Shown: piece after piece, positions 12,850 to 25,600 of the stretch
Layout of the letters: every line of letters starts with the position of its first letter
How positions within the stretch are numbered: the stretch's first letter is position 1
From: Camarhynchus parvulus
Taxonomy: Eukaryota > Chordata > Aves > Passeriformes > Thraupidae
NCBI RefSeq assembly: GCF_901933205.1
Contig: NC_044571.1
Coordinates: 69,937,689 to 70,001,688 of the forward strand
Direction: 5' to 3'
Length of the DNA: 64,000 nucleotides
Program-made: the position numbers and the translations under genes
The notes under the pieces: model-generated
What the model saw: only the letters and a program-made list of their open reading frames with translations
Database searches by the model: none
Told to the model about the DNA's origin: nothing

Positions 12850-13540
12850 TGTGATTATTTGAAAGCTTCTCAGTCTCTCCAGTTATTAATTCAATAAAGT
12901 AAAGCCTTAGCTCTTTCTTTCTTGCCTCGTTGAACATGTTCTCTAATTCTCTGGTCATTTTCCTTTCTTTCTTTTGAATTGCCTCCGCATATGCTGAAGT
13001 TCACTGCCCAGAACTAGACACGCAGCTCTCAACAGCAAAGCCTCATGTTTGCTTTTACTGTAATAGTATGACACTGTTGATACATATACCACTTGTGAAT
13101 CACTGCAACCTCAACATCTTTTTCAGCAAAGTTGCTGCCTAGTCAGCTGTTTCCCATTCTGTGTTAATGCACTTGATTTTTCCAGATTAAGTGCAGACCT
13201 TGCGTTCTCCTCTTTGAAGTAAGTTCATCCTAGTTTTTTTGGCCAGCTGTCCCATTTGTCAGGATGACTTTAATTGCTACTCCACCAGCTTTCTGACATC
13301 TGCAAGTGTGCTAAACATACTTTCTACTTCATCATCCAGGTCCCTGAAGTAAATACAAAACATTACCAAACTCAGGACATATCCCTGGAGAGTCTCAGGC
13401 AACAGTTTTTTACTGTAGTAGTGAACCTTTGTGAACTATTGCCTGATTACTGCTTTCCAAACAATCTTCTCCAGATTCTTAAAATAACGTCTAGCAATGT
13501 TAAAAGCCTCTCTCTATACCAATGTTTTACAGGGAGCTGA
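12850..13540 (-). mobile_element. Old CR1-type LINE fragment (antisense on the plus strand)
   Basis: Several pieces follow the layout of amniote CR1 3' regions read backwards. They are GCTGCCTAGTCAGCTGTTTC, then CATTCTGTGTTAATGCACTT with AAGTGCAGACCTTGC, then CTTTCTACTTCATCATCCAG with GTCCCTGAAGTAAATACAAA, then GGACATATCCCTGGAGAGTC. The order matches the consensus as I remember it, with many substitutions, so the copy is old. The borders are approximate. A RepeatMasker run with a bird library would settle the subfamily. Confidence 0.55.
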
Positions 13541-16384
13541 AGTTAAGAATTTCCTTAAAATTCATGAGTATATTAAATGTGATTGCTTATTTCTTGTTTC
13601 TATTATGGAACATTTAGTATTTTTGTGAGAGAGACAAAACCATATTTCAGAATAGACAGTGAAAGCTGGGCACTTTGCATACCAGGCAGAGAAAAGTTGG
13701 ATTTTCACTCAAAGAAAGTCCTTAGATTTTGAGCACCAGTAAGTAATTTGTATGTGAGTGTTTGCTCACATGACTGAGGGTCCACATCACTATAATCGAT
13801 CTTGGAAATGACAATTTTCTTTTTAATGAAGTTTTGGAATTATGTATTTATTAGTTTCCTTTTTTTGAAGCTTATCCTTTATTGTCCTTAACTACATAGC
13901 TTCAGCATGTGAATTCTCTAGCTTTTATTCTTTTTGGCTAGAGCTAATACAATTTTGCTACATTTTAGACTCAAAAGCAAGGGAAATCATGCTCCTCCTC
14001 AAAGCACAATGCACATGTCTTTATGCAAAGTCAAAAAGCAATCGCCATGATGTGTTTCCATCTTGCACATTATGTCCTAAGCCTCCTGTTGTCTCCAATT
14101 AGAGTTGTGTACCCATGAAGCATGAAGCACAAGTCCCTTCAGATATCAGTCATGAGCTCAGTTCTGCAAGGCTCCCTTGCCCTGTTATCGTAGGCCCTTC
14201 TGCCTGAGCTACATGGGACTTTCAAAGTTCCACCTGCACTTTCTGCATCAGCACACTCATTTCTTTGCAAGATGAAACCTGATATGAAAAGAGCATGAAA
14301 AGTATCACTTTCTGTGGCTCTTACATCTGCCTGAAAGCTGCACGGATGTCTGGGGCCTTCAGGGGACATGCCTAGGCTCTCCTTTCTCATATGCAATTCA
14401 TATTGTATTCACACGTGCCCCAGTGCACAGTCAAATCTCATCTGAGCACATGCAAACTGGAATAGGCAAGAGGCTCTGGCTGCACTCTGCATGCTCGCTG
14501 TGTCAAAAGGAACAGGAGTCCTTACTCCCAATGGTAATTAAGCCTTGCTGGGAAATCAAGCGTATGTCATGTAGAATAGGCTGCCTCTTCTGTTTTCTTT
14601 CACTCCCTCCCCCTCTCAACCCCATTTTGGATAGGAAGGAAAAAAAAAATTGAATGGGGAGGAGGTTTTAAGTAATTCTTAACAGCAGTTTTTCAGTTGT
14701 AGGGAAATATGTTGTTTGGATAACAGCATTACAAAAGGAATTCTTAACTGACACTGGAAGGAAATAACAGCAACCACAGCAAGACAGAACAAAAACCTGT
14801 CAGAATAAAGAAATCTTGGTCAACCCACAGAGAGGGCTATTGGGAGGCTCTGTTGCAGAAAGAGAATAGGAGAGCCTTTATGCAATGTAGGTGCTCAGGG
14901 AGGCGAGACAGCAAGGAGAAATAGAGGCTATTTGCTCGTTCAGTTTTAGCTGGAATGGGAGATGGCTGTCTTTCCTATCATACATCAAACCGAGCTCCAG
15001 AACTCTGCAACAAAAACAGTTCAATACAGACTGTCTGCAGTCATGTCTTTTTTATTCTCCTTTTTCAACCAGTGCTGCATGGGAAACCACATCTCACACA
15101 TGCTCCCCCAGCTGAAAAAAAAAAGAAAGTCAGTTTAGAAACAACTGTCATTACATAGCATATTTTCCTCATTATAAGGCACTCAAAGAACAAGAAAAAG
15201 CCATCTGCTGTAACTTGGCTGTCCTTTCCGTTTTAGGTTAATCCACATTTCTAGCTTTTTCATCTTCATTGCCAATTAAATCTTTCTCAAAAAAAAAAAA
15301 AAGATGGTTTTACAATTTGTATTTAAACTTTCTTATTCAATTCCAGTTCTTTTTTCAGAGTATCAGACAAAATCATCATAGAAAATAGTTCTGCCTAAAC
15401 TTTGAACGTGTAAGTGATCTTCCATTTTTAGGCAGATCTCTGGGGAAAAGGACTTAAGATCCCAGGGGATTAATAGTCCCAGCTTTGAGCTAGATGCTAA
15501 AGTATAATGACATCATAGCATACCTTGAGTGTTAAATACTTCCTTGTACTGAGTTCTTGTGTGGAGCATTCTGTTCACTTCCACTTTACATTTCTAGGAG
15601 GTTGCTAGAAGAAGCTGTTGTACTGTGCTTTGTACAATCAGAGAATTGCACCATGTCCTGTCTCTTGGGGAGGCGTTTGATTTTTGTTCTGCCTAGTTCT
15701 ATCTATTGTGCCTTAATCTAATACAAAAGTATCTCTGTGGAGAGCAGAATGATGGGAAATGCTTGCCCTCAAGTTCTAATGCTGTCTCTCCTATTTCAGT
15801 CTTGTTAATGAACAGCAAAACAATACAACAAACCGACAAGTCTGAGCTTCTCTTTGGTATCACAGCAGGCACATGGAATGGCTTCTCCCAGGCATACTGA
15901 TTGCTTTTACCACATTTATAGTGCTCTAATAAATGCTGCTTGGAGCTGCTCCAGGCAATTGTAATTAATTCTCAGTGGGATGCTCATAGTGGTCACCCCG
16001 GATCAGAAAGGTCAGGACTTTGTCTGTGCCTTTACAGCATCTGTAAAAATTAAATACCCACTTTCCCCAAAGGTCATCACAAGCCAAATACACAAAACGA
16101 TCAATCTCAATCAGTTTCTTGTTCCCTGCTGTTTCTCATTATTTCTGCAGATATCCTAAAAATTAAAAGTAAACACACAAACAAATCAAGGCAGAAGGCG
16201 TTTTCAGTGTTCATCTAATCCTCTCTCCTATGCAAGCAACTGATGAAGATACAGCCAGGGAAAGTGAGAGAGCTCCCCGAGAGTGTGGGGAGCCGATTCA
16301 CCTATGGGGACTCTGGCTTTAATTAATCTCCCTGCCTTCTTAGGGTGGCTAAAAGAGGAAAATCCAGGCTGGAAAACATCTGTT
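13541..16384. other. Intergenic, no gene seen
   Basis: There is no supported coding sequence or structured RNA. The stretch contains only short A runs (15,289-15,303) and chance frames. Confidence 0.4.
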
Positions 16385-16660
16385 GCACCGCGAGGCAGCA
16401 GCAGCTCAAGGTAGAAGCTTACGGAACCTGAAGGAAAAATGCTTCCCGTGCTGCAGGCGCGGGGCGAGGAGCGAGGCTGGAGCCGCGGCTCAGCACCATG
16501 GACAGGGAGCGCCGGGCGGGACTGGGGCGCGGAGGGATGGCAGGGAGGGGACGGGCGGGCCGGGAGAGGGGCTGCCCACCCATGGACCCCCGATACCGCC
16601 GCCCCATCCCCGCGGGACCGCCCGGCAGCCGGCGGGAGGGGAGCCGGCTTGGGGAGATGG
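16385..16660. promoter_or_regulatory. Small orphan CpG island
   Basis: About 275 bases are CpG- and GC-rich within AT-rich intergenic DNA, about 9 kb upstream of the main CpG island if that promoter fires leftwards. On the minus strand its left edge has GGTTCC followed by a GTAAGC donor-like site (around 16417-16427). It could be an alternative upstream promoter of the leftward gene, a lncRNA promoter or an enhancer-associated island. No recognisable protein is encoded. Confidence 0.5.
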
Positions 16661-19600
16661 CTTTCTTTGCTGCATGCCTTTATTGCCAGCGCTCCGCTGT
16701 GTTTGCTGTAACTTGTCATGTCCTTTGAAAAGGGCAATGTGAAATTGTTTGTCAGTTTTCTTTCTGTTATTTTTCTCTTCTTTCCTCTTTTTTCTCTCTT
16801 GTTTTTTTTTTTTGCTCGTTTTGCAAAGGAGTAGGAGGAGGGGGGAGGAGACCTTGATGCAAGCAAAGCACAAAAATAAGGAAGAGAAATAGAGCAGCAT
16901 GCACTTCAGCCAAGAGAGGAAGCATCAGCCAAAATCATGCACAAAATAAAACCAGTTCTAGACCATTCTAACCACACAGCTACTCATAACCATGGCCTTC
17001 CTTAGAGAGAGAACATCAGCCAAATGTTCCTCATTGACACTGGTGTAAATCCAGGTGTACTCTTCCAGTATAATTGTTTTCTCTTTACAGTGCCAGAGAG
17101 CACAGATTTGACCTTGGTGATTTTATTAAAAATATATAAATTTTAAAGAAAAAAAAAATTCTGCTTCTCCCTCTGTATTGTTTCTTTATCTGACAAATGT
17201 TATTTTCTTTCACTGGCATGGTGGAAATCTTGAGCACATTATCACTTCTTTCAGAAACCAGGTAATTTTGCTTGCAAATGTCAAGTCCTGTTGTTCAGTA
17301 TGGGAAGTGCCAGCTTCAGAGCCAAGGCAGCCAGGTTGGCTTAAACAACTGCAAGAAACAGTCTTCAAAGGATGTCAGACACTAGGTATCATTACACTGT
17401 TAATTTCCCTTGGGACACTCAATCTCTGCTCATAGGCTCCTCACAATCCCCTGCAAAATCTTCATCTCAGCCTCACTCTCTTTGCATCAATTTCTGCCTC
17501 CCTCTCCTCCACTATATTCTCACTTCTGTGCATCATCTCACTCACTCTGTTTTTCTTTTTAGTCATTGTGCACCACCATTAAACCAGCCAAGGAAGAGAA
17601 GATGTTCCAGCCTCATTGCCTTTTCCTTAGTGCTCTACTTCCTTCAAAGAGCCAGGGAGCCAAATTAAGAGGGATATCATCACATCATATATGATGGTTT
17701 TAGGGTCTCTCTTCTATATTTTACTTTCTTTGACTGCAAATCATGGGGCAGTCAAACTCTGAACAGTACAATCTCAGTTATCTTTGGCTCCTGCTGAAGT
17801 ACAAATGAGAATAAATTATCTGCCTTCAATTTATACACAAGATAATTTCATTTCTCATCAAATAGTGTGTCTTGTAAGAGATGCAAACAGATGATGGACT
17901 CTGGCTGGTGTTTACTATATGAAGTTCAACAACTCCTATGATGCAGCCCTCCTTTTCTCCTCTATCTCTCTATTGATTTCCATCACATAATTAAATTGTG
18001 AACTCTAAAAGGGAAAGCCATCTTTCATTTCAAGTACTGCTCAGCGTCTGGCCCAGCAGGGCTCTGAGCCCTTATTAGATCCCTGGCAAGGCTGCAATGC
18101 AAATAGCAAAGGGACTGCATCTGCCTGCTCACCAGCCCCAAGACTCCATGCTTGCCTAATGCAGAGGTCTTATATACCCACTGACACAATAGCTGGAGTG
18201 ACAGATCACTACAGTGCTATTGTGCCAAAAGTGTTGTTATGAATATAAAGGATTGAGCCAGTTATTAATCATCTCAAAGCACTTTACATGGGCACAAACA
18301 TAAATCACAGCACTCCATCCAGTTGGGTAATTACATTCTGCCACAATAAATTCCTTCTAAAATTTCTATCAATAGTAGTGCTTTTCACTTACAGTCTTAA
18401 ACTTTGTTCTTTGTTGCTTTATACCACTAAATAGCTTGTGCATTTCTTTTCTGAGGTGATCAATTGCTTCCTATAGAAATTCAGATGTCTGCAGAGCTGC
18501 GGTATGTTCTTTATGCAGCTGTCAGAGAACTCTAAAAAGCCATTTCTTCATATTAAATTATGTATAAATGCACTTTTTTTTACTGTAAAGAAAATGCATG
18601 AATGATGTTAAGCAACAGAGTTCTTCAAGCAGTCTTTTTAAATGCCAGAAGAGTAAGCATAGATTCCTAAATTATATTTATCCCATTATGTCATCAAATC
18701 CAAAAGCATCCAGAAAAGAGAGAAAATACTCTAATCTCCTCCTAATGCACCTTTCAAAATCTCCACACAACTTGGACAGTTCTGAATATAAAATGGAAAC
18801 TTCATTTCCAACTGGCTATTTATTATTTAGTATACAGTCTATATAGCTATGGATTCCTTTATAATACATGAAGGAAGCTTTTAATTAGTAAAGTAGGGAA
18901 GATTTGACCCTTTAGGCAGCCATGCTGGAGAGCATTTGGAGAACCTTGTGGAACTGCCGTTTCTGAAGCCTTGCAATGCTATTCATAGCTACCACTAAGG
19001 ATTTGTTCCTCAGAGAGAGCAGCTCCCCCTGAACACAGGTGTTTGTGTACAAGTGGAAATGGCATACTGGAGCACTCCATGCTGGTGACAGTTTAAAGAA
19101 AATTAAATAAAGAATTTCCTTTGTTAAAGAAAATTAAATAAAAATCATTTTCCAGCTGCCTTACACGAGTACCAATGCACTCTTACAGCTTCCAAATAGA
19201 AGATAAATGGACCATCTTTTCAAAACAATGTCTTCAAAAATATGTATTACACCTGATATCATCAGTTTTGCAGCTATCTTTGGAAGCTTCTCTGGTTTAG
19301 CAGCAAACTAAAGAGATAAGCCAACACATACTAGGATCTGCATCGTTGCTTAGAAACAATCAGTTTGGGAATGGCGTAATCCTATTAGTCTGAGGAAGAC
19401 CAAAATTTTAATAGACTTCATGCAATTCAGATGCAAACTCTTCCTCTCAAATCAAATTTTACTACTCATGTAACAGCTTTCCTCTTTTTTTTTCCCCTCC
19501 CTGCTAAAGGGCGTACAAAATGCCTCATGGCATTGCAACAATGAATAATGATGTGCTAAACCTTTATTGATTTGCTTGGCATTCTCATAGACTCCCCACT

Positions 19601-22600
19601 CCCAAACCATATGCACTGAATTACACAGTCATGTTTGCAGTATTAAAAATGCATTACATTCAAAAGAGAAGATTGGAGAACTTAAAGGATTGTTAATGGA
19701 ATATAGAGGTCCAGATTATTCAAGCTGGGCTTGGCACAAGAGCACATCTGGGTGCACAGGAGGGATGCTGACACCACAGTTTTAGGAAACTCAATCAGTT
19801 GGCACATCTGATTAGAGTCCTGCTATTGTGAATGGAGAAACACCGGGATCTCCTGTGACTGAGCCAGAGCAGGGGCTCACTTTACTGTCCTACTCTTTCT
19901 CTGCTGAGTACAGAAAAAGCGTCACCACCTGAAAAGATGGTTGAAGTTGAGCAGAGCCTCAGGCCTACTCTGATGTATTTTCAGCTGTCTCAGGAGTCAA
20001 ATCAACACCCTGGGGCTGCTGCAGCACCAGGAAGCCCTGTGCTCGTGCTGTGGTGCCAGCATGGGGGATGCTGACTCCTTTCCTCAGATCCAGGATAGAG
20101 AGAGGTCTAGTGATGACTCATAAAGACAACTTTCTGAATTCTAAGTGATGCAGAGCATCAAGAAAGAAATAGAGGTTGAAGTCTGTAGTCTTGTATAGCT
20201 ACATTTCCAGTTTCAGGAGTATTGAACTAGGCACTGAAATCCATCTTTATTCAGAGGAGCTCTCATTTACACGCCGAACTCCCTTCCGCTTCAGTGGAGC
20301 AGAAACTTGTGTAAAGTGCACCATACACCTAATGCTTTCCCAATGGAATTATTTCCTGCCTCATGGCTGTACCTGCTGGCTCCAACCCAGCCAAGAAGGA
20401 GAGTTATCTAACCCTACTGTGTCAGTCTGAAATTCGCCTATTGGCTGTGGGCAGCTCCTTCTCAACAGATATCATGATCAGAGCTGCTATGACAGCCCAG
20501 ATTCAGTTCATACCTGCTCGGCAGCCACTCAAAGGATGGGAGCAGCCTTACCAACAGACCTGCTTTTCACCCCAAGACACTTCTCTCTGAGGCAGAGTTG
20601 AGACTTGCAGGGCAGGAATAATGCTGAGATGCTACTGATGTTGCCTGGACTGAACTCCATTATCTCAGGCTGTCAAGCAAACTTGCACTTTTGACATTAA
20701 AAGCATGAATTACAAAAGTACAAATGGGAGATGATTCTCAAAAGGCATTTTTATAGCCAGCAGAAAGCTTTATGCCAATTGCTTAAAAAGGCTTTGAAAG
20801 TTTTCCAAGACAGCACAACACAGGCCCAGATCATTCCTACTGGTTTAGCTTCATAATTGCCTTCTCTTTCATTGCATACTTTTGTCTTTAGCTGAGTGTC
20901 TCCTACCCTGCTGCCCAAGTCCTCTCTCACTGCCAGTATGCTTCAGGAAGGGATGAACAGAGCTTCCTTTCCCACCCCACAAACGTGACCTGGCTGTGCC
21001 TCAGGTTGCCGTGGGCAGAAACACGAGGTGCACTTACCCAGATGTACCCAAAAATATTTCCAACATTCCCTTCATGAAGTATTAAGAAGCAAGTCCAGCT
21101 CTGAGGCACAGCACAGCTGACTGCCAACTCCTAAAACCTGGAGTGATCCCACAGCATTTGGCAATTTCTGCTTGGCCTACACAACACTCACAAAGCTCAC
21201 AAAGCTTGACCTATTCTGTCACCAAGAATTACACAACCGGTTGAGAAGAGGAAGTGTATGTGTTTCAGCCAGCCCTACAAGTGCTGGGTTTTACTGAGAC
21301 AGGTTTATGCAAGTAACTTGAATAAGAGATTGTACTCTGAGCTCTTCTGGAGGTTCCCAGAAGCCTTTTTTCACCTGCATAATGTCTGTCTTCAGCCAGT
21401 GCTGGAGGTCCAATGAATTTTTACGTGCAGCATTTGGATCAGAATTTTTCTAACCTTCTTTTCTGCCATTTCTGCACATGTTGTAGAAGAGCTAGTCTGA
21501 CCTGAGCTCTCTGAGAGTATCCTAGACTGTTCTGCTGTTGTCTAGACCTCCTGGGCATTTGTATTTCCATCTTGAGATCTCCAGTGGTGCTGTCCTCATT
21601 CCTACATCCAAGCACTGAGAAAATTTTGAACTAGATGCTTCAGAAATGCAAAGCAATGGATAATAACCTCTTATCATTGGTGTTCCTTAACTACTTTTTC
21701 TCTTAGTAAGAAATCTGCCCTTTTTCTTGTCTTTTCTATACCTCCAGCACTTTAATGATTGGATTATTTCTTATTTCTCACTCTTTGGATTTTTTAATAT
21801 ATTGCATTTTTATCTTGGCAAGACCTCTTGGGTTCTGTAGTGTTTAGACACATGATTCTTCCTTATTAATATGATATATACACACATATATGTGGGATAC
21901 AGCTGTTTGTGCAGCTGGCTGATCCTGATGGTCAGGTTTTGCTGGGAAGATGTCAACACAACATGAGAGTGATGGTGTCAAAGTAGCTCAGCCCCTTTTT
22001 TTTTTTTCTCTAACTTTTCCTTGCCACAATCTGAAAGAGCTTTTCTACTCTGCAGTTATACCCAGCCTTCTAGTTCCCACCCCATATATCTCCAAGCAGT
22101 AGGGAGGTCTTTCAACTCCACATGTGATCTGAGCTCTTTTTACTTTGCTTGGCCCTGCAGGAAGCCTGGGTTTGGGAAGGCTGTGGATGCTGTTCATGTG
22201 GAAATGACCGCAGTCATCACAGTTCTTTGGGGTATCAGTGCTTGTAATGGGCCCTTACTGCAGTGCTGAGTTTCCAAGGTCTCAGGGCTGTGGTTCATTT
22301 GCCTTTTTTTTCCTGAACTTTCATTAATCTGCCTAGAGCTTTCTTTAAGCATAGTTAGTTGTATCTGCTATTTTTTTTAGTTTTCCCCTAATGACCAGGC
22401 AGCTATGCTTGACTACTTTTCCTTTTGCTTGTTTTTGCAGGCTATAATGATATTGTTTACACTGACAGTAGCAACCAAGAGCTTTTCCATGCAGAATGAA
22501 GCCCTCATGTCTAAACACACTGAATTGGTGTAGAGGAAGGCAGGATGATAGGAAAAAGGCCAGCGTCTGACATGGCAGAGCACAGGGCTGTAAACAACTC

Positions 22601-25600
22601 ACCAATGGGCAGTTACAGAAATGAAGATCTGGGAGCTGCACAAAGCACATGTCAGGGGTAGCAAACAGCAAAGAAAAAGTATCAAACATAACTAAGATAC
22701 GGTTGCAATGCAGAGTGGCAAATCAAGGTGTGAAATAAATTAGCAAATTTACAGAAATTATCCCAATTGGCTCCTAAGGGGAGGAGAAAGACACTAGCAA
22801 CCTGACAAGGTACACAGGGGGGCTGTTGCTCCCCATCCCCTTGGTATGAAGTCATCAATCTGAGCACCCAGAAGGGCAGTGGAAGGGATTGCAAAACACT
22901 GGAAGAAGGACCAGACACTAGGAGAGGATACAACAATTTTTAGCTGTATTGTTGTTGTTGAAACTTTTTCCATAGTAATATTTTTCGCTTTTATTTCCTT
23001 TCTTTTCTATATTGATTACATCTGGATTAATAAGAATTCTTTTGATCAGATCATTTAGATTTCAAAAATGCTAACAGCAGATTCTTACCCCTACCCAGAA
23101 TGCTTCCTTTTTGTCCATAACAAGATTTTGAGTTTAACATGTACAATAAATCCCCAATACTTTGGGGACTGAGGGAATTTCTGATTTCTCTCTCTGTTAA
23201 CAGCTACCCACAGGCACCTGAAGGCACTAACATTCTCCCCATTTTCCCAGAGCAATGTGAGTAAGAGTGGGAAAGAGATGCTCAGCAGTTGCAGAGCAGC
23301 CATTACAGTCACTGGGCTGGAGTAGCGCTTTCACTGAAGCCCTACATAACCTCCCTCCTAGAGAGGATTTCTAATTCTTGTAAGAAACCTTGCTTTTCCC
23401 CATGGCTCTGCAGTGCATGCAGATAATTCCCATCAGCTCCTAACAGCTCTATGCTATGTGTTTTAATGTGCTTTTCTGAGTATGACAGAACAAGGTCCTG
23501 AGACGTGTGAGATCATCCCTGGCACCTTTGGTTTTGCACTGTAGCAAAGGGGCTGTAACACTGTGCTGAGATGGTTTTTAGCCAAGCACCACAGAGCAGA
23601 AGAAATCCCCAGCTGATGAGGGACATGTAGGATCCATTATCCTTATTCCTTGCCCACAGAGGCAGAGTCAGCTCTTAACTGTTCTGGGTTTATGGTCATT
23701 TTGCCTGAGGAGAGCAATTTGAAGCAGGTGCAGCATCACCAAGAAATGAGGCCAGTGACCTGGAGTTTCAAAAGGATTTGAGCATCTAGATACAAGTACA
23801 ACCTTGCTGCAAATACCCCACAATCCTCGGGACACTCCTCCCTCTACTACTGATTACTTGGAACAGTTTTTCCCCTGGTTATTTCAGCCCTTCCAACATT
23901 TGATAAAAAATTTCCAGCTCTCTGACAGAATTGATGAATTTAGGAGACAAAATGCCAGCATTTCCTTCTATAAGCACTGAGATAATTCACTGAATTTCCA
24001 AAGCTGCCACCTGCAAATCTCACTCAATATCAGCAGCTCCAGTGGGAATTCAGTGCTTCTGAGAGTCCAACAAGGAACAAAACCACAGGCTAAAGACAAA
24101 CTGCAGAGAATATTGGTGAAAGGAATTGAGGAATAGTTTTCTGAGAGATGTGACATTCCCTGGAGAAAGGGTGTCCAACCTGGCTGCTCTATAGATTTTT
24201 AGGTTGCTTTTGTGAGGAAAAAAAAATCCTAATTATGAATGTGTACAAGAAAAGTTTTCACTGACAGATTTTCACCTAAATCCTTGCAGAAAAAGTGAAT
24301 TAAAGAGGAATTTGAGTGGGGAAAGAACAGTGCTTGGGTCAGGAGATCAATCCCTTATGCACAGTGTATATGCCCTTACAATGTGCCTGCATTTTCCTTG
24401 TGTTTCCCAACTTTCTTCCTGCCCTTTAATTTAAGGTTGCATGTTCTGATAGTAAATGTCACACAGCTGCAGAAAGGAAGTCACAGACAGCCTGTAATTT
24501 ACTGCCAAGCATCACTCTGAAGAAGTTTGCAATTTGTGATAATGGTATTGTTCCTTCAAATCTGTTCTTGTAGCTCATCCTTCATTACACAAAACACTTT
24601 ACAAAGCCTTCTGTGTTTAGCAGCATTAGCCCCTCAAGCAAGAGATTACAGTAAGAATATTTAAAATTTTATTACTGCAGCTTTTTTTTCAAGTCCCTAG
24701 TGGCAGTGAGTACAAGGTATGAGTGGGTGGTGCCAGGAAAAATCATCCTTGTTTGTGTCAGGCAACAAATAAACCCCACATGTATAATACAACCTGACAT
24801 GATAAACTGTCAGTGCAATTAGCCCTTGGATTAGTAATTTCATAATTCAGCTGTTCAGCAATGACTCAAACCATTGTATGCCATCTTTCAAGATATAAAT
24901 AACTTTAGCAAGCAAAACAGACACCTGCAATTAATTGCTTCAAAATGCACTTTTCCATTCCAGATATCTGATCTTTTTTCCTGATAAAACAGAAGATGAT
25001 TTGAATTAAATGGATGGGCTTTACCCAAAGCAGTCTGAGGCTCAGATAGGAGTGTATAATCTGTGGCTGCCCCGGATGGGCTGGGAGGTGCACCTTTGCC
25101 CTACAATAGATAATTTCTCTGGTAAAGAATTTGCATTTTATGGTTTTCCCAGGCAAGAAATGCATCATCTCTTACCTCTAAGGAGAGGTGTGGGTGTGCA
25201 CAGAGAATCACTGCACAGAATCACACAGGCAGGATTCAAAACAGACAGATGTGCTGTTTCTTCAGGTTAAAGCTTTGGTTTGCTTCTAATTATGATACTG
25301 GTCAAATCCACACAGGATTCAGATTGGTGAAACCCAAATTTACTTTGATGTGTGATATTGGTCTTGTTGAGTTTGCCCATCAATGACTCTCTCCAGACAC
25401 ATTAGTTGGTGCCACCAAGGGCCTCCCAAGGATGGGAGTGCTGAGCTCTGCTGCAGACCACATGCAATTGCCCAGGATCTGTGACACTTGGCACTTAGCT
25501 CACAGATTATTCTGCATTGTATCAGTACCCAATGCATCCTCTCAAGTGTTACAGATAAATAGCTGAACTTTTCCTCTCCTGTGTTCCACTATGATTTTTT

